Assembly: GCA_016840085.1 (NCBI GenBank)
Contig: JAEOTA010000014.1
Span: forward strand, 31,025 to 95,024
Length of the DNA: 64,000 nt
Source: Promethearchaeota archaeon
Lineage (GTDB): Archaea > Asgardarchaeota > Lokiarchaeia > Sigyniarchaeales > SOKP01
Reading direction: 5' to 3'
Part shown: positions 53,293-61,704 of the stretch, one piece after another
How the letters are laid out: each line of letters opens with the position of its first letter
How positions within the stretch are numbered: the stretch's first letter is position 1
Notes under the pieces: model-generated
Told to the model about the DNA's origin: nothing
What the model saw: only the letters and a program-made list of their open reading frames with translations
Databases searched by the model: none
Made by a program: the position numbers and the translations under genes

Positions 53293-54564
53293 ATGCTATC
53301 AGCGCCTACTGACAAGAGTTTTAAAAGATATTTATTCTTTTGGCTTGGTCAACTATTCTCATTATTAGGATCATCAATAATAGGATTCGTCATTACTTGG
53401 TGGATTGCTGATACCACGGGAAGTGCAATATATCTATCAATTGCTGCATTTTCTTCTTCCCTTCCAATGGTAATATTAACTCCGTTTATGGGTGTCTTTA
53501 TAGATAGATGGAATCGGAAAATCACGATAGGATTAACTGATTTTCTTCAAGCTTTTACTACATTTTGGATAATTATTATTTTTCTATTAGACATTGAAAA
53601 TATATGGCTTCTTATAGTGCTGAATACAGTGCGCGCTATTTTTCAAGCGATTCATTATCCAACTGTAAATGCAATTATTCCAATAATGATTCCGAAAAAG
53701 CATTTGAGTAGAATGAACGGAATTAATTACTTATTTACTGGAATGATACGCATGATAGGACCGATAGTCGCAGCAACATTATTATTATTTTTGATGATTG
53801 AACAAATTCTTTGGATTGATATTGGCACTTTTATTTTAGCAATTATTCCATTACTTCTGATTACTATTCCAACGCTACAAACAGATTCTAATGAAAATGA
53901 TAAGGAACCTTTTTTCAAAGAATTGAAATTTGGAGTAAATATTCTTAAGACAGTACCAGGGCTTCTTACCTTATTAGTATTAATTTCTATAATAAATCTA
54001 CTAAATAATCCTTTCAATACATTAATGCCTTTATTTATTAAAGATAATCATTCAGGTGGGGCACTAGAGTTCGCGATAGTAGTAGCAATGTTTCAGGTAG
54101 GAGTTGTTATTGGTGCTCTCATATGTTCAGTTAAAAAAGAATGGAAACATAAAGAAATGATAATTTTACAAACTATAATTATTGGAATTATTGGTTATTT
54201 AATCACAACATTTGCTCCACGTGGTAATTTTCTGCTGATTGGGTTTGGGGGTTTAATTCATGCATCTATGATGCCTATCGCAAACACAATGTTTCTTACA
54301 ATCATACAAACTAAGGTTCCAGCAGAAACCCAGGGAAGAGTCTTCTCAATCGTAATATCGATTGCGTTTTCTATTATGCCTATTGGAATGATCCTTTCTG
54401 GACCTTTAGCAGAATTATTTGGAATGTATATACTTTTCATAAGCAGTCTTATTTTACAGTCAATTATCTTACTTGCAGTATGGATATTTTCAGATATAAG
54501 GCACATTAACAATAAAAAAATGAAAATTGAAAGTGAAGATAATATTGAAACAAGAGATATTTAA
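53293..54564 (+). CDS. MFS transporter
   Basis: A 423-residue major facilitator of 12 helices. It starts KRYLFFWLGQLFSLLGSSIIGFVITWW, with the loop GVFIDRWNRK between helices 2 and 3, and ends in a charged tail (KIESEDNIE). The form resembles the MdfA/Bmr-type and MFS_3 families that export drugs or other compounds. The substrate is not visible. ATG 53293 after an AT-rich promoter. Confidence 0.88.
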   Translation: MLSAPTDKSFKRYLFFWLGQLFSLLGSSIIGFVITWWIADTTGSAIYLSIAAFSSSLPMVILTPFMGVFIDRWNRKITIGLTDFLQAFTTFWIIIIFLLDIENIWLLIVLNTVRAIFQAIHYPTVNAIIPIMIPKKHLSRMNGINYLFTGMIRMIGPIVAATLLLFLMIEQILWIDIGTFILAIIPLLLITIPTLQTDSNENDKEPFFKELKFGVNILKTVPGLLTLLVLISIINLLNNPFNTLMPLFIKDNHSGGALEFAIVVAMFQVGVVIGALICSVKKEWKHKEMIILQTIIIGIIGYLITTFAPRGNFLLIGFGGLIHASMMPIANTMFLTIIQTKVPAETQGRVFSIVISIAFSIMPIGMILSGPLAELFGMYILFISSLILQSIILLAVWIFSDIRHINNKKMKIESEDNIETRDI

Positions 54565-54664
54565 TTCAAAAATCTATACACAGAATTAATTTTAAAACAG
54601 TAATAACTTTTAATTTGTATACTATTTTCTTTATTAAATACAAGATTTATATCATTATTTAATT

Positions 54665-55807
54665 ATGACTAAAGGAATTATTCTATCTGGAGGCTGGGGA
54701 ACTCGATTACGCCCATTGACTTGCACTATACCTAAGACTTTAATTCCCATAGTGAATAAACCGGTTATTGAACGCCAAATTTTGTTATTAAAAGCTGCTG
54801 GTGTAAAAGATATCGTACTCGCTGTTAGTGTAATGGGCGATATATTACAGAATTATTTCAAAAATGGTGAAAAATTTGGTATTAATATTCAGTACACAGA
54901 AGAAAAAAGTCCCATGGGAACCGCTGGTGCTGTGAAATTAGCTGGAGATTTGTTACAAGAAGAGAATTTTTTCATGTTAAATGGAGATGTGATTTTAAAT
55001 TTTGATTTTACTCAAATGATTAAATTTCATGATCAATATAAAGGAATAGGATTAATTGCAAGTAAAATCGTTGAAGATCCTTCTAGATATGGGGTTTTAA
55101 TTACAGAGGAAAAGTCAAATAAGATCTTAAAATTCCTTGAAAAATCAGAATATACACCTCCAGAAGGGAAGGATGTTCCAATGCCTATTAATGCTGGAGT
55201 ATATCTTTTTGAACCTGAGGTTTTGTCATATGTAGAACCTATGAAAAAGGTTTCAATTGAAAGAGAGATTTTTCCTAAGCTTGCAAATGAAGGAAAACTT
55301 TACCACTATGCAATATCAGGAGTTTGGAAAGATGTAGGGAAGCCTGAAGAATTGTTAGAAGGAAATATTCTCTTATTAAATGACATTTTAAAAAATATTG
55401 ATAAAAAGAATTTAATTGATGACACTCTTGATATTGAAGGCAAGGCTTTAATTTATCCTCCGGTCGCTATAGGGGAGAATGTAGTAATTAGAAAGAATTG
55501 TAAAATTGGACCAAACGCTATTATTGGTAATAATGTGTATATTGATTCCAATACCGAAGTTAAAGACAGCCTAATTTATAATGAAGCATATATTAATAAA
55601 AATGTTAAAATAGAAAATGCTATCATATCTGATAATTGTGTAATTCATGATAGAGTAGAATTAAAAGGGAATGGGCAAAATCTAATTATCTTAGCCTCGT
55701 TCGTAGAAGTATTAGAAAATATCAAATTAGTTGCTCCACCTAATAATTCAATTACAGTGTGTCATCATGAAATTGTTAGAGAATGGAAGGAGTTAAACAA
55801 ATTATGA
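54665..55807 (+). CDS. Sugar-phosphate nucleotidyltransferase (GDP-mannose-pyrophosphorylase-like)
   Basis: A 380-residue enzyme that joins an NTP and a sugar-1-phosphate. Residues 1-240 are the transferase domain (GWGTRLRPLTCTIPKTLIPIVNKPVIERQI, FMLNGDVILNFDF, INAGVYLF). Residues 265-370 form a left-handed beta-helix with hexapeptide-like repeats (IGENVVIRKNCKIGPNAIIG). This fits mannose-1-phosphate guanylyltransferase or glucose-1-phosphate thymidylyl/uridylyltransferase. It may work with the wecC-like dehydrogenase in glycan precursor supply. ATG 54665. Confidence 0.9.
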   Translation: MTKGIILSGGWGTRLRPLTCTIPKTLIPIVNKPVIERQILLLKAAGVKDIVLAVSVMGDILQNYFKNGEKFGINIQYTEEKSPMGTAGAVKLAGDLLQEENFFMLNGDVILNFDFTQMIKFHDQYKGIGLIASKIVEDPSRYGVLITEEKSNKILKFLEKSEYTPPEGKDVPMPINAGVYLFEPEVLSYVEPMKKVSIEREIFPKLANEGKLYHYAISGVWKDVGKPEELLEGNILLLNDILKNIDKKNLIDDTLDIEGKALIYPPVAIGENVVIRKNCKIGPNAIIGNNVYIDSNTEVKDSLIYNEAYINKNVKIENAIISDNCVIHDRVELKGNGQNLIILASFVEVLENIKLVAPPNNSITVCHHEIVREWKELNKL

Positions 55808-55837
55808 TACAATCATAATATAATGTGATTTTGAATT

Positions 55838-56116
55838 ATGGAAAATCTACAAGAAAAAGGTCTGAAAATATTTAAAGCTATTTTTGAAGGAAAAAAGACA
55901 GTAGAAATAGATGGCATCGAATATTCTATTAAAAAATTCTCAAGTGGGATAAAATATTTAGATTTGTTTGGGTATCGTTTTATTGAGCAAAACCGCCAGA
56001 AAAAATCTGAATGGGGTAAAAAAGCACGAGAAGGACATAAGATTATGTGGATCATTAAAGGAAGACGATATATGGTAAGAATAATGGATGAAGAATATAT
56101 AGATTTAAAAAAATAA
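55838..56116 (+). CDS. Uncharacterised 92-residue protein
   Basis: A basic, strand-rich 92-residue protein, with a repeated aromatic pattern (DGIEYSIKKF, SGIKYLDLFGYRFIEQ and RRYMVRIMDEEY) that suggests a small all-beta fold. No family is recognised. It starts 30 bp after the nucleotidyltransferase gene on the same strand, so it is likely on one transcript. The ATG of a TGA-interrupted frame follows 3 bp after its stop. Confidence 0.55.
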   Translation: MENLQEKGLKIFKAIFEGKKTVEIDGIEYSIKKFSSGIKYLDLFGYRFIEQNRQKKSEWGKKAREGHKIMWIIKGRRYMVRIMDEEYIDLKK

Positions 56117-56119
56117 TAA

Positions 56120-56266
56120 ATGAAATCTCTGCATGAATGATACTACAAATATTTACCTATTGAGCTTAAGGAAGTAACCTTACACACAATAATCGGTAAC
56201 ATCTTTTTCTTCCTGTTAAGTCTTGTTATTGATTGGCATCTCAATAATCCTAAATTCAATTTTTAG
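56120..56266 (+). pseudogene. TGA-interrupted small ORF after the 92-residue gene
   Basis: ATG 56120 opens MKSLHE, then TGA at 56138-56140 (codon 7), then 41 more open codons to TAG at 56264-56266, with a membrane-type segment TIIGNIFFFLLSLVIDW and a preceding YYKYLPIELKE. The TGA could be a mutated Trp codon, a readthrough site or a selenocysteine codon; a Cys is not nearby, so Sec is less likely than in the pair at 16127/16498. A perfect hairpin GAATTGG-ACT-CCAATTC follows at 56283-56299. Uncertain. Confidence 0.3.
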
Positions 56267-56370
56267 AATATTACATATACAAGAATTGGACTCCAATTCA
56301 TATATATTCAATATTAATTCTTATTTCCTTAGTGATAAAAAGAAAAAAATAAATATAAAATAAAAAAAAG

Positions 56371-56559
56371 ATGGAAGCTAAAATTAAGATGGATATGAAT
56401 TATTATGAGTTTTTGAATGTACTTCAAGATGTATCAATCAATTCCAAAACTATTCAGAAAAATTGCATTAGATGTATTTATGAGAATTATGATATTTCTC
56501 AGGTTAAAAATAAGTTAAATAAGAAAATCGCAAAATTAGACAGATTATTAATAAAATAA
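56371..56559 (+). CDS. Small ORF, 62 residues, hypothetical
   Basis: A basic 62-residue frame (MEAKIKMDMNYYEFLNV opening) with two cysteines (CIRC) in its middle and a helical C terminus. ATG 56371 follows an AT-rich leader. A perfect hairpin at 56603-56630 with a T-run lies 44 bp past its stop and could end its transcript. No family; moderate support from codon composition. Confidence 0.4.
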   Translation: MEAKIKMDMNYYEFLNVLQDVSINSKTIQKNCIRCIYENYDISQVKNKLNKKIAKLDRLLIK

Positions 56560-56602
56560 TATTGTATCTTGTTTTTTTATGATTATCACTTTTCCATTTC
56601 CT

Positions 56603-56630
56603 AATTGAGTACTCATTTGAGTACTCAATT
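56603..56630 (+). terminator. Perfect 12-bp hairpin with T-run
   Basis: AATTGAGTACTC (56603-56614) pairs perfectly with GAGTACTCAATT (56619-56630) round ATTT, followed by more T. Each arm holds the palindrome GAGTACTC, so it is also a direct repeat. It lies between two convergent genes (56559 and 56671). I read it as a two-way terminator, but a protein-binding site for a dimer is possible. Confidence 0.5.
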
Positions 56631-56670
56631 TTTACTTAAATTTGTCAAAATTATCATTTTGATTAGCGTA

Positions 56671-57108
56671 CTAAATCCTATCAAGAATGAACGATGGCAA
56701 TTTACCCTCTTTAATTAGAATTTTCACCAAATTAGGCATGCTATTCCATTGTTGAACACAGAAGTTAAATTCTTCTTCTGTGATATCTTTAAATTTTGGA
56801 GCTCTATAAGTTAACATTCCTATAGGCGTCGAGAAAAGATGCTTTACTTTATCACAAGGGAAGTCATCACATTGTGCACAACTATCTAACCCTTTATCTC
56901 GAGCACACGGACGAGCTTTGCATTGCTTATCCGCAATTTTATTTCCTTTACTCTTGCATCCTTCGCAAGCTACATTCTCAGCAGTGTAATTTTCATGCCC
57001 GAGATATTTTTTCCAAGCATCAACCATCTTCTGTCGAACACTTATATCATCTGAACGAGCAGCACATAAATGACAATTATAACCACAATAACCAATCATT
57101 TTTTCCAT
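56671..57108 (-). CDS. DUF3795 Cys-rich protein
   Basis: A 145-residue protein with cysteines in CGYNCHLC near the start, then CEGCKSK, QCKARPC, CAQCDDFPCDKVK. This is the DUF3795 pattern, small Cys-rich proteins thought to bind zinc or Fe-S. Its role is unknown. ATG 57108 (MEKMIGYCGYN); the second Met is also possible. It is upstream of no clear partner; the CYTH gene is next on the same strand with 47 bp between. Confidence 0.85.
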   Translation of the reverse strand: MEKMIGYCGYNCHLCAARSDDISVRQKMVDAWKKYLGHENYTAENVACEGCKSKGNKIADKQCKARPCARDKGLDSCAQCDDFPCDKVKHLFSTPIGMLTYRAPKFKDITEEEFNFCVQQWNSMPNLVKILIKEGKLPSFILDRI

Positions 57109-57155
57109 GTAGAAATCACTAAATAATATATTTCTCTAAATACAACAAATTAAGA

Positions 57156-57755
57156 TTAACTTAAATTTAACTTTTTTGCGATCAATTCTAAATATGATTC
57201 TCTAATCGATTCTTGTTGCGATATTCCGAAATGTCCTAAAAATTCAAATAGTTTGTTTTTAGTAGACTCTAAATTATTTTGTGTTTCAGATAAAAACTCA
57301 ACCTCTATAAAATGTTGGTTCAGGATTGGTATATAATCAATTAAAGCATCAATATGAAAGTTGTTGAATATAAATTCATATAACTCACGGTCTTTTTTAA
57401 TGGTAAAAATTTCTTTAAATCCAAGGTTTTTTAATAGTTCTCTCATCTTGTCTAAATTTTCAATCTTAATCTCTAATTCTTCACGGGTCTTGGTTGTATC
57501 ATCAATTTTTTTCCCTTTATAGGTTAGGAAATAAGCGACTTTTTGATTCTTCTCTTTATTATTTTTATTAAATTCAATAGATTTTCTAAGTCTTAAAGCC
57601 TCATCTGTTTTTTTAAAATCCCTTAATCCTTTTGGCATGTTAAAATAAGTATCTTCATGAACTAATGACAATTTATATATTCCATTGTATTCTTTGAATT
57701 GTTTTCTCATTAATTCTGGATTTGAGATTTTAACTTTAATTTCTACTTCTATCAT
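57156..57755 (-). CDS. CYTH-domain protein
   Basis: A 199-residue CYTH (CyaB/ThTPase) triphosphate-tunnel enzyme. The opening MIEVEIKVKISNPE carries the ExExK motif (EVEIKVK), and basic and acidic tunnel residues follow (LRLRKSIE, YKGKKIDDTTKTREELEIKIEN). The reaction is hydrolysis of a triphosphate (thiamine-triphosphate, inorganic triphosphate) or cAMP synthesis. Archaeal members are mostly uncharacterised. ATG 57755. Confidence 0.88.
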   Translation of the reverse strand: MIEVEIKVKISNPELMRKQFKEYNGIYKLSLVHEDTYFNMPKGLRDFKKTDEALRLRKSIEFNKNNKEKNQKVAYFLTYKGKKIDDTTKTREELEIKIENLDKMRELLKNLGFKEIFTIKKDRELYEFIFNNFHIDALIDYIPILNQHFIEVEFLSETQNNLESTKNKLFEFLGHFGISQQESIRESYLELIAKKLNLS

Positions 57756-57898
57756 ATTAATACCTTCTAATCTGATAACAATTATAATTTATTCTTTTTT
57801 ATATGTATTTAAAAGATTTTTATTGAGTTGACTTATCTATTTCTCATTTTCAAGAAGCCACCCAAAAACTTGCTCAAGAATACGGATATCTTCCTTAT

Positions 57899-58804
57899 AT
57901 GATTGAGAGATATATTAAATTTTTAGGAATTGATGACACTATAAAACTTTTAAAAGCAAATGAAAAACCTTTAAATCCATCTATACGTGTTAATACTCTC
58001 AAAATTAGTGGAGCTGAATTAAAAAAAAGATTGGAACAGAAGGGTTTTGAGTTAGAACCAATTGATTGGGTTCCTTACGCATTTAAAATAATTAAAGAAA
58101 CTTATAATTTAGGTTCAACTCATGAATTTCTTCAAGGTTATTATTATTTACAAAATATCGCATCAATGCTTCCTTCTATAATTCTTGATCCGAATCCCAA
58201 CGATATTGTTATCGATATGTGTGCAGCACCAGGCAGCAAGGCAACACATTTAGCTCAATTAATGAAAAATCAGGGAACACTAATTTTAATTGATAGAAAT
58301 AGAAATAGAATACCTGCTTTAGAAACTAATTTGCGCAGAATGGGAATCATTAACTCTATAGTTCTAAACATGGATGCTAAAGATATATCTAAATTAAATA
58401 TTAAAGCTGATAAAATTTTGTTAGATGCTCCATGCACAGGAGAAGGATTGATAAGGCAAGATCCAACCCGGAAAAGAAGTAAAAGGTTAAGAGATATCGA
58501 AAAGATGTCTAAAATTCAAAAATTATTACTGAGAGTTGGTTTGAAAGTTTTAAAACCTGGAGGAAAACTGCTATATAGCACGTGTTCAATCGCTCCCGAA
58601 GAAAATGAAATAGTACTAAATGATATCCTTCAAGATGAATCAGATTTCTCGATAATAAAAATTAATAATCAATATGGCATTAATGGACTTACCCGTTTTT
58701 TCGAAAATGCTCTATTGGAGGAAATAAAGTTATCGCAACGATTATATCCTCACCTACATGATACTATTGGTTTCTTCTTATGCCTTATTAAAAGAAAGAA
58801 TTAA
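57899..58804 (+). CDS. NSUN/RsmB-type RNA m5C methyltransferase
   Basis: A 301-residue (from ATG) RNA cytosine-C5 methyltransferase. SAM motif DMCAAPGSKATHLA, DAPCTGEGLIR (motif IV cysteine) and STCSIAPEENE (motif VI) all fit tRNA/rRNA m5C methylases. The family usually has N-terminal residues matching QEATQKLAQEYGYLPYMIERY; that stretch is encoded in frame upstream of ATG 57899 back to about 57839, but no ATG, GTG or TTG is in frame, only ATT at 57839. Either a non-standard start or a lost base. Annotated here from ATG 57899. Confidence 0.85.
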   Translation: MIERYIKFLGIDDTIKLLKANEKPLNPSIRVNTLKISGAELKKRLEQKGFELEPIDWVPYAFKIIKETYNLGSTHEFLQGYYYLQNIASMLPSIILDPNPNDIVIDMCAAPGSKATHLAQLMKNQGTLILIDRNRNRIPALETNLRRMGIINSIVLNMDAKDISKLNIKADKILLDAPCTGEGLIRQDPTRKRSKRLRDIEKMSKIQKLLLRVGLKVLKPGGKLLYSTCSIAPEENEIVLNDILQDESDFSIIKINNQYGINGLTRFFENALLEEIKLSQRLYPHLHDTIGFFLCLIKRKN

Positions 58805-58864
58805 AATTCATCCTAATCTATTAGGGCCAATGAATAGGAAATGGTTTTTTTTTAAATTTATTTT

Positions 58865-58894
58865 TGTAGAAAATTGGTCCTTATACCTTTATAT
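58865..58894 (+). promoter_or_regulatory. Shared promoter element, copy 1
   Basis: TGTAGAAAATTGGTCCTTAT (58865-58884) followed, 23 nt from its start, by a TATA-type TTTATAT (58888-58894). Copies occur at 61329 and 61601 with the same 23-nt spacing. This copy stands about 75 bp upstream of the winged-helix gene start, so it is a good promoter for that operon. Confidence 0.6.
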
Positions 58895-58969
58895 TTGTAA
58901 CTTGATTAATAATAATGTATTTAGATTTAATCCAAAATAATACTCTTTTGAGAAGAGACATCCAATATT

Positions 58970-59908
58970 TTGATTAATGACACTAAAATAAGTCATGAAA
59001 ATTACCCATTAATCTCTATTCTATATGATTTATTAACGAATGTTAGAATGCTACTTTTTCTAAGACTTTATATTAACAGCTCTCTTAATAAAATCTTAAC
59101 CAATATAGATTTAAGAAATAGGTTCAAATCTGAAATATTAAAAGCATCAATAGGAAATTTTATTAAATTTCTAAATATGAAAATTGAGATAATCAAACGT
59201 TCAATTGGATTACAACATCCTAGTGTTCAGAGAGTATTAGAAATAGCTCAGGAACTTTTGAATCAAAATAAAGTATTAAACATAGAAAACTTATACAATA
59301 TAGCTAAAAGACGCTTAAAATTACCTCGAAATGGACTTTTATATATTATTCAATTTTTAATTAATAAAAAAGTGTTAATTGAGGGTTCAAAGTTCTCAAA
59401 AGAAAGTGCACTCTCTAATCATTATAGAAAAAAAGTGTATAATTATATTAAAACTCATCCAGGAATTCACTTCTCGCACCTAAGAAAAAGAGCTCTTTCT
59501 GACGGTTTGGAAGAAACTGGAAGCTCTGGCCAATTAATTTGGCATTTAGAAATGTTACTTAGATTTAATTATATAAAGAAGATAAAAGTTGGACACTACA
59601 CAGTTTTCCTCCCTTTTGAAATGGTTGAGGATGAGGGAAAACTCTTTTTTCTATTAAGGGATAAAATTAGTAATAAAATCTTACACTTATTAGCGGAGCA
59701 AGACTTAACTATAAAATCGGAAATTTATAAAGCTATAAATGAAAAAAGAGAAGACGTTTATTATCGTATAAAAAATTTAATGGATTACCACATTATTTCT
59801 TTAATTGAAGAATCCGACAAAGAAATTTCTTTAAACCCAAATATAAAGGAAATTTTCCTTGAGATATTAAAAGAAAACAAAAATAAAAAATTAAAACTTG
59901 AATTTTAA
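58970..59908 (+). CDS. Winged-helix transcription regulator (two-domain)
   Basis: A 312-residue protein with a helical N-terminal half and at least two winged-helix domains: residues 150-225 (YRKKVYNYIKTHPGIHFSHLRKRA, SGQLIWHLEMLLRFNYIKKI, VGHYTVFLP) and a second near 235-290 (ILHLLAEQDLTIKSEIYKAI, VYYRIKNLMDYHIISLIEE). This double-wing form is common in archaeal regulators. TTG 58970 is the start. The gene for a 7TM-longin-like protein follows 27 bp later, so the pair may link a membrane signal to transcription. Copy 1 of the promoter element lies just upstream. Confidence 0.7.
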   Translation: MINDTKISHENYPLISILYDLLTNVRMLLFLRLYINSSLNKILTNIDLRNRFKSEILKASIGNFIKFLNMKIEIIKRSIGLQHPSVQRVLEIAQELLNQNKVLNIENLYNIAKRRLKLPRNGLLYIIQFLINKKVLIEGSKFSKESALSNHYRKKVYNYIKTHPGIHFSHLRKRALSDGLEETGSSGQLIWHLEMLLRFNYIKKIKVGHYTVFLPFEMVEDEGKLFFLLRDKISNKILHLLAEQDLTIKSEIYKAINEKREDVYYRIKNLMDYHIISLIEESDKEISLNPNIKEIFLEILKENKNKKLKLEF

Positions 59909-59935
59909 AATTATAAAAGAGGGAAAGGAGCAAAT

Positions 59936-61249
59936 ATGGCATTAAATTGGAATATCGAAGTGATTGTTGATTTTATTGTATCTCTTGTTATCTTAATTAA
60001 CATGATAGTGACATACTTTACGTCTAAATCTCAAAAAATTACTTCATTACTCTATATTAGATTGTCAATTTTTGGTATGTGTATTTTTATGGCCATGGAT
60101 GGCTTATCATTTCTTTTTGTTAGTGAAATGCTTGCTAGGATCACAGGTATCATCCTTTTCCCCACCACAATATTTTTGATAATAGGTATCAATTACACAA
60201 TCAGAGAAACATTTTATTCTAAAGGTCTTATTATGTGCTTCGGATTAGGAGCTTTATTTACTTACTTAACATTTCAACCTGGAGTCGCCAAACCCAGTTT
60301 AGAAACGGGATATCTTAGGATGAATTGGACTGGAGCGTTCAATATACTTGCAATTGTGTTTACTGCATTAATGGCACTTTATTTATTTTATTGGGGATTA
60401 AAAACTTGGGTAAATGCTCCAGTTTTGATAAAAAAAGAAGCATCTATTTTCTTTTTAGGCATTATAATAGCATCGCCAGTAGGAATGGTTTTTTATTTTC
60501 TCTATCTAATGGAACCAGTTTTTATTTTAGCTTCTGATTTTTCAATGATAATAGGCATTCTGATTTTTCTTATAGCTATACTACGTGAACCAAAACTCCT
60601 ATATATATTGCCTTTCACTGTTTATAGAATTAGTGTAAAAGATAGAGAGGGTTTTCCACTGTTCGATCATGATTGGTCTAAATCTAACATAAGTGATACA
60701 ATATTTACAGGATTTTTAAATGCTGTTCAGCTTATGAGCGAGGAAGTAATGAATATTGGGGGCTTATTAGATATAAATTTAGAGGAAGGGATTTTAATTT
60801 TAAGAGAATCCAAATTAATAACAGTAGGATTAGTTGCCTCTAAATCTTCTAAATTATTAAGTGAATCAGTAGTAAAATTTACAAATGATTTTGAGATAAA
60901 ATTTGAGAAAGAATTAAGAAAATCAGTTAAAAATATGTCTCAATATGAGGATGCGTTTGAACTTATAGAAAAATACTTCTCTAACTTTCCTTATAAGATA
61001 TTAAAGAGTAAAAAACAACCATTACTTTTAGCAGGTAAATATGCTAGGATTCCCTTAGAAATAGAAAATAAATTAAAAACTATTTTTACAGATGAAAAAG
61101 AATATGAGTTTATAAAGACCGAACTACAAAGATCTCCCTTTTATTTTACTAAGGGATTTTTATCCTTATATGACGAAGTGAAAAAAGAAGAACGAATCTC
61201 TGGAGAAGAACTTAAATATTTAGATACGGAAGTAAGTAATAATAAGTAA
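59936..61249 (+). CDS. 7TM protein with C-terminal longin-like domain
   Basis: A 437-residue protein. Residues 1-225 hold seven hydrophobic helices, ending in ILREPKLLYILPF. From YRISVKDREGFPLFDHDW onward, the order strand-helix (IFTGFLNAVQLMSEEVM)-strand (GILILRES)-strand (LITVGLVAS)-helix (VVKFTNDFEIKFEKELRK) reads like a longin/roadblock-type domain. This domain fusion is reported among Asgard-type membrane proteins. A clear ribosome-binding site (GGAG) precedes ATG 59936. Together with the upstream winged-helix gene it may be a sensor/regulator pair; a GTPase partner is speculative. Confidence 0.55.
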   Translation: MALNWNIEVIVDFIVSLVILINMIVTYFTSKSQKITSLLYIRLSIFGMCIFMAMDGLSFLFVSEMLARITGIILFPTTIFLIIGINYTIRETFYSKGLIMCFGLGALFTYLTFQPGVAKPSLETGYLRMNWTGAFNILAIVFTALMALYLFYWGLKTWVNAPVLIKKEASIFFLGIIIASPVGMVFYFLYLMEPVFILASDFSMIIGILIFLIAILREPKLLYILPFTVYRISVKDREGFPLFDHDWSKSNISDTIFTGFLNAVQLMSEEVMNIGGLLDINLEEGILILRESKLITVGLVASKSSKLLSESVVKFTNDFEIKFEKELRKSVKNMSQYEDAFELIEKYFSNFPYKILKSKKQPLLLAGKYARIPLEIENKLKTIFTDEKEYEFIKTELQRSPFYFTKGFLSLYDEVKKEERISGEELKYLDTEVSNNK

Positions 61250-61328
61250 ATTTAATCAATATTAATCATTATCCTATTTTTTTTTATTAGTAAAGATTTT
61301 CATGTTAACTTTTTTGTAAAATCACTTT

Positions 61329-61358
61329 TGTAGAAAATTGGTCCTTATGGTTTTATAT
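61329..61358 (+). promoter_or_regulatory. Shared promoter element, copy 2
   Basis: TGTAGAAAATTGGTCCTTAT at 61329-61348, identical to copy 1 over these 20 bases and extended by three more T/A bases upstream. TATA-type TTTATAT begins at 61352, again 23 nt from the element start. A transcript would start near 61380, where a short ATG frame begins. Confidence 0.6.
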
Positions 61359-61600
61359 ATTCAAGTGATGTAATTGATCATGGTTTCGCTTCTAGAAGAA
61401 TATAAGGGAGAATAGAGTGGAATCTAATGTTTATAAAATTAGGAGGAAATAAAACTATATTGGTGCTTTTAATATCATAACCTTTTCCTCTTAATGTAAA
61501 ATATTCTCTACTTATATTATTTTATTGGGATTTAATATTTTAAATACTTTCAATATCTAAAAATAACCAACCTAAAGCTACATTTTCACCTCATATTTCA

Positions 61601-61631
61601 TGCAGAAATTTGGTCCTAATAACTTTAAATA
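61601..61631 (+). promoter_or_regulatory. Shared promoter element, copy 3
   Basis: TGCAGAAATTTGGTCCTAAT at 61601-61620 matches copies 1 and 2 at 17 of 20 bases; TTTAAATA begins at 61624, the same 23-nt spacing. It lies about 100 bp upstream of the start of the frameshifted surface protein, so probably drives it. Confidence 0.55.
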
Positions 61632-61704
61632 TATAGCATTCATAAACATATATTAACCATTTTTATTTAAACTTCAAAAATATATTAATAATCTATATAA
61701 ATGG

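Larger units (their letters stand above)
61250..61704. other. Intergenic region with two promoter-element copies
   Basis: A 455-bp AT-rich stretch with promoter-element copies at 61329 and 61601. Between them are only tiny frames: ATG 61380 (11 codons) and ATG 61427-61480 (17 codons, MFIKLGGNKTILVLLIS, overlapping a strong AGGAGG), the latter looking like a truncated signal peptide. It could be the remnant of a further surface-protein gene. Confidence 0.45.

Noticed and set aside
56117..56370. Insertion sequence or transposase remnant
   Set aside because: No terminal inverted repeats, no target duplication and no transposase-like residues. The same is true of the rest of the window.
60325..60537. 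Plus-strand 70-codon frame inside the 7TM gene
   Set aside because: Alternative frame of the 7TM gene, rich in Cys and Ser from shifted hydrophobic codons; no independent signals.
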